Source: Oscillospiraceae bacterium (GTDB lineage: Bacteria; Bacillota; Clostridia; Oscillospirales; Ruminococcaceae). Taken from it: a DNA stretch of 5,309 nt. Shown here one piece after another: positions 1 to 5,011 of this stretch. The stretch spans positions 1 through 5,309 of the forward strand of contig JAFXOO010000290.1 of NCBI GenBank assembly GCA_017528675.1. Direction: 5' to 3'. Both the position numbers and the translations under genes were made by a program. Numbering within the stretch: the stretch's first letter is position 1; each line of letters begins with the position of its first letter. The notes under the pieces were generated by a model. The model saw only the letters and a program-made list of their open reading frames with translations. It had not been told where the DNA came from and did no database searches.

Positions 1-2
1 AT

Positions 3-131
3 ACAGTCGTTTCGCTTGTGATCCTCAAAGGCGACACAGCCATCATGTGTATCAATCTTACAGATGAAGCAAACACCCCGCCGCTGGAACAGGTGTTGTT
101 TACGGTATCGGCGGCGCAGGTCCAGGGCTGA
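3..131 (+). CDS. C-terminal end of an unrecognised protein, cut by the left edge
   Basis: An open frame of 42 codons enters from the left edge and ends at TGA 129-131. The other two forward frames are closed early, at 19-21 and 65-67. The visible tail has a hydrophobic strand-like start (VVSLVILKGD), then a more polar stretch (NLTDEANTPPLEQ), and ends in AAQVQG. No family motif is recognisable. The stop codon sits inside a perfect hairpin (122-140), so the 3' end of the gene runs straight into structured DNA. It converges with the minus-strand operon that ends at 271. The frame is short and lacks its start, so a chance open frame is possible, but the amino-acid composition looks ordinary for a protein. 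Confidence 0.5.
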   Translation, partial: TVVSLVILKGDTAIMCINLTDEANTPPLEQVLFTVSAAQVQG

Positions 132-177
132 AAGCCCTGGTCGCCGTCCGAAGACGGCGAAATCCCCTTCTTTCGCC
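122..177. repeat. Tandem perfect hairpins after the left-edge gene
   Basis: Two perfect inverted repeats stand side by side. The first pairs 122-129 with 133-140 (8 bp, 3-nt loop). The second pairs 141-148 with 153-160 (8 bp, loop CGAA, which reads as a C(TTCG)G tetraloop on the minus strand). An alternative 7-bp stem pairs 156-162 with 171-177 and competes with the second. No clean U-tract follows on either strand, so these are not textbook intrinsic terminators. They could still protect transcript ends or act as a bidirectional 3' boundary between converging genes. From about 178 to 229 I see nothing I can assign. Confidence 0.6.
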
Positions 178-225
178 CTGCATTGCTGTTCCTGAGGCAT
201 GAAAGCAGCAAATACAAACTTTATT

Positions 226-271
226 GACAAACCGCCCGCTCCCCCTTAGCGTGGACGGCAGCGGGGCGGTT
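226..271 (-). terminator. Possible terminator of the flippase-yoaK operon
   Basis: On the minus strand, bases 271-260 pair with 240-230 (AACCGCC/GGCGGTT plus CGCT/AGCG, with one bulged base). The hairpin starts at the first base of the yoaK-type stop codon. The following bases are TGTCAATAAAG, so the U-tract is weak. Position right after the last gene of the operon supports a terminator. The long loop (about 19 nt) and poor U-run argue for low efficiency. Confidence 0.4.
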
Positions 272-990
272 CAGTGTCCCCTGGGCTTTCGCTCCAGCTC
301 TCCTTTTTCCTTCCGGAGATCCGCATAAAGCAGATCACCGAGCACGAACAGCAGCGGCAAAGCGGCAAACCAGATGCCTCTCCCGCCGAATTTCCTGCAC
401 AGGATGGTCGCCAGAATGCCGCCGCCGACAAAGAGCGTCAGCATCCCGACATGAAACAGCATCCGGCTGAAATGCGCACTTTCCCGGTGCCGGATGCCCT
501 TGGTGAAGAATACACCGACCTGCCGCAGATGATTGGTGCAGAAGGTCGTGGCCATCGGGATGCCGTCTGCCTGCCGGAAGGTGTTGTACTGCATCGAGCA
601 GATGAAATTCACAGCCACCTGCGAGATCTGGAACGGCGCACTGTCCGGAATGAATCCGAGCAGAATCACCACAACCAGCTCAATCAGAATCAGCAGCGTA
701 TCCCAGCGTATGAGCTTGTACTTCTTGATGGAGGCGGCCGCCGCTTCCGAGACAACCGCACCGAGAAAATAGGCAGAGATCGGAATGGTCAGATAGCGTG
801 CCTGCGCCCAGTCTCCGTCACCGATGGCCATTGCCAGCAGGACAAAATTTGCCGTCTGGGCATTGCAGAAAATCCCGCCCCGGACGGTATAGGTGAACCC
901 GCCGAAGAATCCGCCAATGCACATCATCGACGCCAGAACCCACCAGCGCTCACATTCGAGGAACTCCTCGCTCTTTTTGAAAAATGACAA
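271..990 (-). CDS. YoaK/DUF1275 family membrane protein
   Basis: 239 aa, a typical length for the YoaK (DUF1275) family of small integral membrane proteins, whose biochemical role is unknown. Visible signatures are the glycine-rich first membrane segment followed by FTYTVRGGIFCNAQTANFV (residues 32-50), the family's usual region around RGG.F.NAQT.N, and a second conserved block around residues 133-157 (MQYNTFRQ...TTFCTNHLRQ). Hydrophobic stretches near 17-36, 66-86, 97-115, 177-198 and 204-222, plus shorter ones near 42-56 and 120-135, suggest six or seven membrane passes. The tail is charged (RKEKGELERKPRGH). The start is TTG at 990-988, supported by an AAAGGA ribosome binding site 9 bases upstream that lies inside the end of the preceding flippase gene. 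Only four bases separate that gene's stop from this start, so the two are surely co-transcribed and probably translationally coupled. Family assignment is firm; function is not. Confidence 0.88.
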   Translation of the reverse strand: MSFFKKSEEFLECERWWVLASMMCIGGFFGGFTYTVRGGIFCNAQTANFVLLAMAIGDGDWAQARYLTIPISAYFLGAVVSEAAAASIKKYKLIRWDTLLILIELVVVILLGFIPDSAPFQISQVAVNFICSMQYNTFRQADGIPMATTFCTNHLRQVGVFFTKGIRHRESAHFSRMLFHVGMLTLFVGGGILATILCRKFGGRGIWFAALPLLFVLGDLLYADLRKEKGELERKPRGH

Positions 991-994
991 TAGA

Positions 995-2431
995 TCACGT
1001 CCTTTCCCGCTTCAGAATCTTCCGCACAAGTGTGATGAACGGCCGCTGGTTGAGAAGCAGAATGCCGCAGACAAGCGGAATTTCCAGAAGAATATAGTGC
1101 TTCGGCTGGCAGATTGTCAGTGCGCACTGCCCCAGCAGCAGCACGGTGTTGGCAACATGTACAACGCCGAAGAACCGGAACGGCACATAGCGCCGTGCAT
1201 CAAAAATCCGCACCCAGAAGCAGAGCATGTAGCTCAGCAGCGTGGCAAGCGCCGCACCCTGGATGCCAAGTGCCGGAATCATGCAGAAGTTGAGCAGAAT
1301 GTTGACAAGAAAAACAATCAGGATGGTATAGAACGCATTGCGGGTGTGCTTGGTGGCGGTGTAGATGCTGGCAAGAAACAGGTCAAGGCAGGTGAACACC
1401 GCCGCCGCAATCAGGAGCGGGCTGTTGAGATAGGCTGTGGCATATTCCGGGTAGACGCTGTAGTTGATGAAGATGGCGGAAACCGGTCTGACCAGCAGCA
1501 GCAGCCCCGCAGAGCCGATGAACAGAAATGCTTCATAAGCACTGTAGACCTTCTCGTAGAAGCCGTTTCTGTCGGCGGATTCGTTCTCCGTGATGGCGGA
1601 CATATTCCACGCCTGGAAAAAGATGGTGGAAAGCATCGAGATCAGGTTCGGAATCTTGGCGGCAGCCGCATAGATGCCGGCGGCGTCCTCTCCGAGAAAG
1701 ACCTTTTCGCTTTTCATGCCGCCGATGAAAAGCTGGTCGGAAAATCCGGTGAATGTCCACATCACCGTGGTCGGGATGAGCGGCACCGTGAACCGGAGCA
1801 TCTGCATGGCAAGGTCGCCTGACCACGCCTTCGGGCTGAAATAGCGGTGAAGCCGCCCCGTCAGGAACAGGAACACGGACGAGCAGAAATCCGAGAGTAT
1901 GGTCGAGATCATGAAGCCCCGCACGCCCATCTCAAACTGCCCGATGAACACAAGGTTGAACAGGAACAGCAGCAGCGTGGTCAGGATGCCGTCCAGCGAA
2001 AACAGCCTGACCATCTCGCACGCCCGCACGAACTGCGAGCAATGCGCCCGCAGTGAGGAGGTCAGCACATAGATCGCCAGCAGCACGGTATAGCTGCCGA
2101 GCCGCCCGAAATAGGGAATGTGCGGCAGCACCGGCATCAGCAGCAGCATCACGCCAAGCCCGCCTGCCGAGAGAATGGCTGCGGTGGAAAAGACCTCCTT
2201 CTTGTCATAGTCCTTGTCCAGCCCGTAGCGGATGAGTGCTTCCTTCAGCGAAAAGGTGAACACCGGGATGAGAAACAGTGCCAGCGTTTCAAGTAGACTC
2301 TTGGTAAAGAGCGATGCGGGGTCGATATGCTTGGTATACAGATTGTTGAGGAACACCGAGATCAGCTTTGAGCCGAAGCTCCCGATGGTAAACACCAGCG
2401 TATTGAATGCCAGGGATTTGTATTTGTTCAT
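995..2431 (-). CDS. Polysaccharide/oligosaccharide flippase (MATE-like, Wzx/PST type)
   Basis: 478 aa, almost wholly hydrophobic with about 12-14 predicted membrane spans, the usual size for MOP-superfamily lipid-linked oligosaccharide flippases. The N-terminus (KYKSLAFNTLVFTIGSFGSKL at residues 3-23, then FLNNLYT) is typical of the family: a short basic lead, then TM1 with the G.FGSKL pattern. A FSLKEALIRYG-like segment follows at about 60-70. A central TIR-free loop around SGDLAMQMLRFTVPLIPTTV begins the second half-repeat. The protein likely moves undecaprenyl-linked glycans or related lipids across the membrane. ATG 2431 is chosen because GGAGG sits 7 bases upstream. A longer frame begins at 2494, but the promoter lies between the two, so the longer form could not be translated from that transcript. 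No glycosyltransferases are visible, so the substrate is unknown. The gene is followed directly by the yoaK-type gene. Confidence 0.85.
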   Translation of the reverse strand: MNKYKSLAFNTLVFTIGSFGSKLISVFLNNLYTKHIDPASLFTKSLLETLALFLIPVFTFSLKEALIRYGLDKDYDKKEVFSTAAILSAGGLGVMLLLMPVLPHIPYFGRLGSYTVLLAIYVLTSSLRAHCSQFVRACEMVRLFSLDGILTTLLLFLFNLVFIGQFEMGVRGFMISTILSDFCSSVFLFLTGRLHRYFSPKAWSGDLAMQMLRFTVPLIPTTVMWTFTGFSDQLFIGGMKSEKVFLGEDAAGIYAAAAKIPNLISMLSTIFFQAWNMSAITENESADRNGFYEKVYSAYEAFLFIGSAGLLLLVRPVSAIFINYSVYPEYATAYLNSPLLIAAAVFTCLDLFLASIYTATKHTRNAFYTILIVFLVNILLNFCMIPALGIQGAALATLLSYMLCFWVRIFDARRYVPFRFFGVVHVANTVLLLGQCALTICQPKHYILLEIPLVCGILLLNQRPFITLVRKILKRERT

Positions 2432-2461
2432 GCGCAGACCTCCGGGATGCGTAATACTATC

Positions 2462-2490
2462 ATTATACCACAACTGCCGGACTTTTGCAA
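2462..2490 (-). promoter_or_regulatory. Sigma-A promoter of the flippase operon
   Basis: On the minus strand, TTGCAA (2490-2485) is followed after exactly 17 bases by TATAAT (2467-2462). The -10 is preceded by TGG, giving an extended -10. The flippase ATG lies about 30 bases beyond the -10, leaving room for a short leader with the GGAGG site. The left target duplication of the nearby mobile repeat begins only 5 bases upstream of the -35, so the insertion replaced the native upstream (UP/activator) region. Confidence 0.85.
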
Positions 2491-2495
2491 GCACT

Positions 2496-2506
2496 CCGCC
2501 CTGTCC
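2496..2506 (+). repeat. Left target-site duplication of repeat copy 1
   Basis: CCGCCCTGTCC occurs here and again at 2641-2651, exactly flanking the 135-bp element. The last C can belong to either the duplication or the element, so the duplication is 10 or 11 bp. Confidence 0.82.
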
Positions 2507-2640
2507 AATGCTAACAACTTAGGCTTTTTGGTCGGCTTGCGCCGACTCAGGAGGGGCTGCTCGCCCCTCCTAAACCACCCCCGGCAGGGCGGTGACCGCC
2601 CTGCACCCGCAGGTTTTATTCTGCTAAGTTGTTGGCATTG
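2506..2640 (-). mobile_element. 135-bp MITE-like element, copy 1
   Basis: The ends form a 17-bp terminal inverted repeat (left CAATGCTAACAACTTAG, right its complement with one mismatch). Inside are three perfect hairpins: 2531-2536/2541-2546 (6 bp, loop TTGC), 2549-2557/2563-2571 (9 bp, 5-nt loop) and 2584-2592/2596-2604 (9 bp, 3-nt loop). The terminal repeats could close all three into a cloverleaf-like fold. An 11-bp direct repeat flanks it. The reverse complement recurs at 5012-5146 with 4 differences in 135. No coding capacity is credible at this size, so it would need a transposase supplied in trans. Strand is set so that copy 2 is +; in that orientation the 6-bp hairpin carries a GCAA loop. 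It is likely a non-autonomous insertion element; the parent family is not identified. It could also be called a REP/BIME-like structured repeat, but the flanking duplications favour transposition. Confidence 0.85.
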
Positions 2641-2651
2641 CCGCCCTGTCC
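2641..2651 (+). repeat. Right target-site duplication of repeat copy 1
   Basis: Identical to 2496-2506. It continues into CCCGCTTGCGGCGGAG, so removing the element and one duplicate restores a hairpin with arms CTCCGCC and GGCGGAG at the insertion site. Confidence 0.82.
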
Positions 2652-2683
2652 CCGCTTGCGGCGGAGGGGGCGGCTATTTAGTG

Positions 2684-2695
2684 ATTGTGCACAAT
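2684..2695. promoter_or_regulatory. Perfect 12-bp palindrome, candidate operator
   Basis: ATTGTGCACAAT is a perfect dyad 44 bases upstream of the -35 of the three-gene operon promoter. Size and symmetry suit a dimeric DNA-binding regulator. The regulator is not in the window and I do not recognise the site as a named consensus, so this is only a candidate. Confidence 0.35.
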
Positions 2696-2702
2696 AATAC
2701 TC

Positions 2703-2719
2703 CGGAAAATTGATTTCCG
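2703..2719. promoter_or_regulatory. Second dyad upstream of the operon promoter
   Basis: CGGAAA (2703-2708) and TTTCCG (2714-2719) form a 6-bp dyad around ATTGA, ending 20 bases before the -35. It may be an operator or activator site, or simply a chance inverted repeat in AT-rich promoter DNA. Confidence 0.25.
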
Positions 2720-2739
2720 TTGTCTGCCAATAGTTTTTG

Positions 2740-2768
2740 TTGACAAATTGCCAGAATTATGCTATAAT
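2740..2768 (+). promoter_or_regulatory. Perfect consensus sigma-A promoter of the three-gene operon
   Basis: TTGACA (2740-2745), a 17-base spacer, then TATAAT (2763-2768). Both hexamers match the consensus at all six positions. Transcription should begin near 2774-2776, giving a leader of about 105 nt before the first gene. A full-consensus promoter implies strong basal transcription unless a repressor acts at the nearby dyads or the leader imposes control. Confidence 0.93.
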
Positions 2769-2803
2769 GAATTATATATGAGCCTATATCATGATTTTTC
2801 TCA

Positions 2804-2848
2804 CCTCCGATAGCTGTCGGAACAGGAGGCGGGGCATCATGCGCCCCG
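2804..2848 (+). promoter_or_regulatory. Structured leader of the three-gene operon
   Basis: The leader RNA can fold two ways. TCCGA (2806-2810) pairs with TCGGA (2817-2821). Alternatively CCTCC (2804-2808) pairs with GGAGG (2825-2829), which is a ribosome-binding-like sequence. A further GC-rich stem can form between GGGGC (2831-2835) and GCCCC (2843-2847). The same CCTCC could also mask the GGAGG at 2867-2871 that serves the first gene. This suggests possible translational control; no known riboswitch class is recognised. Confidence 0.35.
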
Positions 2849-2889
2849 AATATGAAAAGCCGGAATGGAGGAACGCTTATGCAGCATGA
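2839..2889 (+). CDS. Possible 16-codon leader peptide
   Basis: ATG 2839 opens a 16-codon frame (MRPEYEKPEWRNAYAA) ending at TGA 2887-2889. It has an AGGAGG site 9 bases upstream (2824-2829). Its stop overlaps the start region of the TIM-barrel gene (ATG 2879) by 11 bases, and that gene's own GGAGG lies inside the small frame. Translation of the peptide could open or block that site. The peptide has no run of one amino acid of the kind seen in attenuators. This is a weak prediction resting on the ribosome binding site and the overlap geometry. Confidence 0.3.
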   Translation: MRPEYEKPEWRNAYAA

Positions 2890-3559
2890 GCCGATGCTCA
2901 TTGTAATGCTGACACACAATGATAAAACAGTGATGAATGCAGCGGAGATCTTTGAAAAATGCCGGGATTCCGCTGCGCAGTACTGGGGAATGAAGGAGGA
3001 GCCGCTGCCTCCGGAGCAGATGAAGGCGCTGTACCGGAGAATGAAGGAATGCGGCAAAACCACCGTGCTGGAGGTTGTCTGCTACACCGAGGACAAGTGT
3101 CTTGAAGGCGCACAGCTTGCCGTGGACTGCGGCGTGGACATCCTCATGGGCACCATCTGCTCGGATAGGATTCTGCGCTTCTGCCAGGAGCACGGGCTGC
3201 GGTATATGCCGTTCGTGGGGGAGGTCTATGAGCGGCCTTCCATTCTTGGCGGCGATATTGACGGCATCATTGCTGAGGCAAATGACTACATCCGCCGTGG
3301 TGCATACGGCATTGACCTGCTCGGCTACCGGTTCACAGGGGATGCGGCGGAGCTCAACCGCCGTCTTGTTGCGGAGGTGCCTGCACCGGTCTGCATCGCC
3401 GGCAGCATCAACAGCTTTGCACGCCTCGACAAAGTCAACGAGGCAGGCCCCTGGGCATTCACCATTGGCAGTGCCTTCTTTGAGGGGGATTTTGGCGGTG
3501 ATTTCTGCACACAGATCAACAAGGTCTGTGATTACATGAAGGCGCATGCCTATGCTTGA
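2879..3559 (+). CDS. TIM-barrel protein of unknown substrate
   Basis: 226 aa, soluble, no signal peptide. Strand-like segments recur at even spacing: MLIVMLTHND (6-15), TTVLEVVCYT (61-70), DILMGT (87-92), YMPFVG (109-114), YGIDLLGYRF (143-152), PVCIAGSINS (170-179) and AFTIGSAFF (193-201). This is the layout of a beta/alpha barrel. The last two blocks (AGSI and IGSAFF) resemble the phosphate-binding ends of strands 7 and 8 in the HisA/TrpF/ThiE/NanE class, so a phosphorylated substrate is plausible. Candidate acid/base residues include H13, D15, K60, E65, D146 and the conserved-looking YRFTGD (150-155). The start is ATG 2879, with GGAGG 7 bases upstream; ATG 2852 has no comparable site. First gene of the operon, it overlaps yqeG by 8 bases. 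I recognise no characterised family and name no reaction. Confidence 0.8.
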   Translation: MQHEPMLIVMLTHNDKTVMNAAEIFEKCRDSAAQYWGMKEEPLPPEQMKALYRRMKECGKTTVLEVVCYTEDKCLEGAQLAVDCGVDILMGTICSDRILRFCQEHGLRYMPFVGEVYERPSILGGDIDGIIAEANDYIRRGAYGIDLLGYRFTGDAAELNRRLVAEVPAPVCIAGSINSFARLDKVNEAGPWAFTIGSAFFEGDFGGDFCTQINKVCDYMKAHAYA

Positions 3560-4076
3560 GAAATACTATCCCTATGAATATGCCCGCAGCGTGTTAGAAA
3601 TTGACTATGTCAAGCTCTATACGCTCGGATACCGGGCAGTTCTGTTTGACATCGACAACACGCTTGTGCATCACGGCGACGATGCCACGCCAGAGATTGA
3701 GGAGCTGTTCCGCTATATCCACAGCATCGGCCTGAAAACGCTGCTGCTGTCGAACAATGATGAGGAACGGGTGCAGCGGTTTATCCGGAATATTGACACG
3801 CCGTATCTGTGTGATGCGGACAAGCCGAATCCGGAAGCCTACCGGAAGGCCGCAGAAATGCTCGGCATCAGCCGGAAGGAAGCTGTTGTCATCGGTGACC
3901 AGATCTTTACGGACATTCTCGGCGCCAACCGCTGCGGAATGCCGTCCATTCTCGTGCATTACATCACGATTCCGGGTGTGACGAAGATCGGCAAGAAGCG
4001 CTACCTGGAAAAGGCGATGCTGTTTCTCTATGAAAAAAGCAGGTACAGCCATCGCTTCGGAACCATATTAAAATAA
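3552..4076 (+). CDS. yqeG: YqeG family HAD-IIIA phosphatase
   Basis: 174 aa, matching the usual YqeG length (about 170-180). HAD motifs are complete: motif I FDIDNTLV with nucleophile D33 and acid/base D35; motif II LLSNN (S67); motif III lysine K91 in DKPNP; motif IV GDQIFTDILGANR with D116 and D121 as metal ligands. The N-terminus (MLEKYYPYEYARSVLEI) fits family starts, which begin ML.K. Members are magnesium-dependent phosphatases of the HAD superfamily; YqeG of Firmicutes has been described as phosphatidylglycerophosphatase-like by analogy with mitochondrial GEP4/PTPMT-type enzymes, but the substrate here is unproven. ATG 3552 is preferred because GAAGG lies 9 bases upstream. An ATG at 3546 in the same frame would be only 3 bases from that site. 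It overlaps the upstream gene by 8 bases, implying translational coupling. The usual yqeH-aroE neighbours of Bacillus are absent. Confidence 0.9.
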   Translation: MLEKYYPYEYARSVLEIDYVKLYTLGYRAVLFDIDNTLVHHGDDATPEIEELFRYIHSIGLKTLLLSNNDEERVQRFIRNIDTPYLCDADKPNPEAYRKAAEMLGISRKEAVVIGDQIFTDILGANRCGMPSILVHYITIPGVTKIGKKRYLEKAMLFLYEKSRYSHRFGTILK

Positions 4077-4088
4077 GGAGAGCTCTGC

Positions 4089-4925
4089 ATGTTGTGGAAA
4101 AAAGATATGCTGTTTTGTGAGATCAGTCCGCTGACCTATGCAATATCGGAGCAGAAGGAGATTGCAAAACGCCATCTGAAAAATCTGCTGAGCAAGGACA
4201 TCATTGCCCGTGCGTATTATGAGGAGAAGCTGCCGCATGTGATTGCACACCAGACCTCGCACCTGATTAAGCGGGGCAAGGGCATTGATCCGACATTGCA
4301 GCAGAACAAAGCACAGAATATCCGGCTTGCCTGCGAGCAGCTCAACGGCCTGATGATCCGGCCGGGCGAGACATTCTCGTTCTGGCTGACCGTCGGCCCG
4401 ACCACAAAGCGCCGTGGCTATAAGGACGGCCGTGTCATCATCGACGGCAAGCTGACGAGCGGCATCGGCGGCGGTCTTTGCAACCTGAGCAATACGATTC
4501 ATCGTCTTGTGCTGCACAGCCCGCTGGAGGTCACGGAATTCCATGCGCATTCCGATGCACTGGCACCGGATGAAGGCGGCCGAGTGCCGTTCAGCGCCGG
4601 CACCTCTGTCAGCTATAATTATATTGACTACCGGTTCAGGAACACGACAAGCCAGGTCATCCAGCTTCTGGTATGGTGTGAGGGCGATGAGCTTGTCGGA
4701 GAGCTGCGCAGCCGCAAGCCGTTCCCGTGCCGCTACGACATTTCGGAGGAGGATCACCACTTCCGCAAGGAGGGCGACAAGTACTACCGTGTGTCGAAGA
4801 TTTTCAAGGATACCTATGATAAGAAGACCGGCAGGCTCCTGATGCATCAGCTTGTGCTGGACAACCATTCCGAGGTCATGTTTGACCACGACCTGATTCC
4901 GCAGGATCAGATCAGGGAAGACTGA
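4089..4925 (+). CDS. VanW family protein
   Basis: 278 aa. The VanW domain is clear: an N..A...LNG.MI lead (73-90), PGETFSFW (92-99), VG.TT.RRGYKDG (102-114), GIGGGLCNLSN (125-135), and FHAHSDA (151-157). VanW is an accessory protein of vanB-type glycopeptide resistance clusters and is widespread in Firmicutes, with no established biochemical role. This copy has neither a signal peptide nor an obvious membrane segment, unlike the larger extracellular VanW/YoaR proteins with PGBD or G5 domains, so it is probably cytoplasmic. No vanH, vanA/B or vanX homologues are visible, so the gene should not be read as vancomycin resistance. ATG 4089 has AAGGAG 8 bases upstream (4075-4080), which overlaps the yqeG stop codon; the gap between the genes is 12 bases. 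Last gene of the operon, it is followed by a terminator. Confidence 0.92.
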   Translation: MLWKKDMLFCEISPLTYAISEQKEIAKRHLKNLLSKDIIARAYYEEKLPHVIAHQTSHLIKRGKGIDPTLQQNKAQNIRLACEQLNGLMIRPGETFSFWLTVGPTTKRRGYKDGRVIIDGKLTSGIGGGLCNLSNTIHRLVLHSPLEVTEFHAHSDALAPDEGGRVPFSAGTSVSYNYIDYRFRNTTSQVIQLLVWCEGDELVGELRSRKPFPCRYDISEEDHHFRKEGDKYYRVSKIFKDTYDKKTGRLLMHQLVLDNHSEVMFDHDLIPQDQIRED

Positions 4926-4937
4926 ACGGTCTTCTTT
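4917..4937 (+). terminator. Small hairpin over the vanW-type stop codon
   Basis: GAAGAC (4917-4922) pairs with GTCTTC (4929-4934) around a loop containing the TGA stop, followed by TTTG. The stem is only 6 bp, extendable by G-U pairs, and the T-run is short. It may be a weak terminator or an RNA-stabilising stem; the main terminator lies downstream. Confidence 0.25.
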
Positions 4938-4968
4938 GCTGTGTGAATATGGTAGGATACAGAAGATT

Positions 4969-5005
4969 TCCCCTGAACGCTGTAAGGCGCTCAGGGGATT
5001 TTTTT
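4969..5005 (+). terminator. Strong intrinsic terminator of the three-gene operon
   Basis: TCCCCTGA (4969-4976) pairs with TCAGGGGA (4991-4998). Past one mismatch, CGC (4978-4980) pairs with GCG (4987-4989) around loop TGTAAG. Seven T follow directly (4999-5005). This is a textbook Rho-independent terminator about 45 bases after the last stop codon. Repeat copy 2 lies immediately downstream and its target duplication includes the T-run. Confidence 0.92.
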
Positions 5006-5010
5006 GGGGG
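4999..5010 (+). repeat. Left target-site duplication of repeat copy 2
   Basis: Seven T followed by five G, repeated at 5147-5158 on the other side of the element. One extra G (5011) separates this copy from the element's CAATGC end, best explained by slippage in the G-run or a boundary one base further out. Because it is two homopolymers, this duplication is less certain than that of copy 1. Confidence 0.65.
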
Positions 5011-5011
5011 G

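Noticed and set aside
224..245. TTGACA at 224-229 as a plus-strand -35 box
   Set aside because: No -10-like hexamer at 16-18 bases; the DNA there is GC-rich and forms the arm of the 226-271 hairpin.
893..1822. Long plus-strand open frame opposite the flippase, and similar long antisense frames elsewhere (for example 2837-3547 and 4068-4889 on the minus strand)
   Set aside because: They are rich in H, R, Q and E with no domain pattern, lie wholly opposite well-supported genes, and arise from codon bias in GC-rich DNA.
2432..2494. N-terminal extension of the flippase to the upstream ATG at 2494 (21 extra residues)
   Set aside because: The sigma-A promoter (2462-2490) lies between that ATG and 2431, and only 2431 has a GGAGG at proper spacing.
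2506..2640. CRISPR repeat or tRNA-like gene because of the cloverleaf fold
   Set aside because: Only one unit occurs at each locus with no spacers, and no tRNA signature (T-arm GTTCGA, CCA end or anticodon arm geometry) is present.
2778..2813. Eleven-residue frame near the predicted transcript 5' end (ATG 2778)
   Set aside because: No ribosome binding site is possible so close to the transcript start; the frame is short and has no other support.
2852..2878. N-terminal extension of the TIM-barrel protein to ATG 2852
   Set aside because: No ribosome binding site at usual distance; ATG 2879 has GGAGG at 7 bases and starts right before the first barrel strand.
4089..4925. Vancomycin resistance determinant
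   Set aside because: Only a VanW-domain protein is present. The ligase, dehydrogenase and dipeptidase genes that cause resistance are absent, and VanW homologues are common in susceptible Firmicutes.
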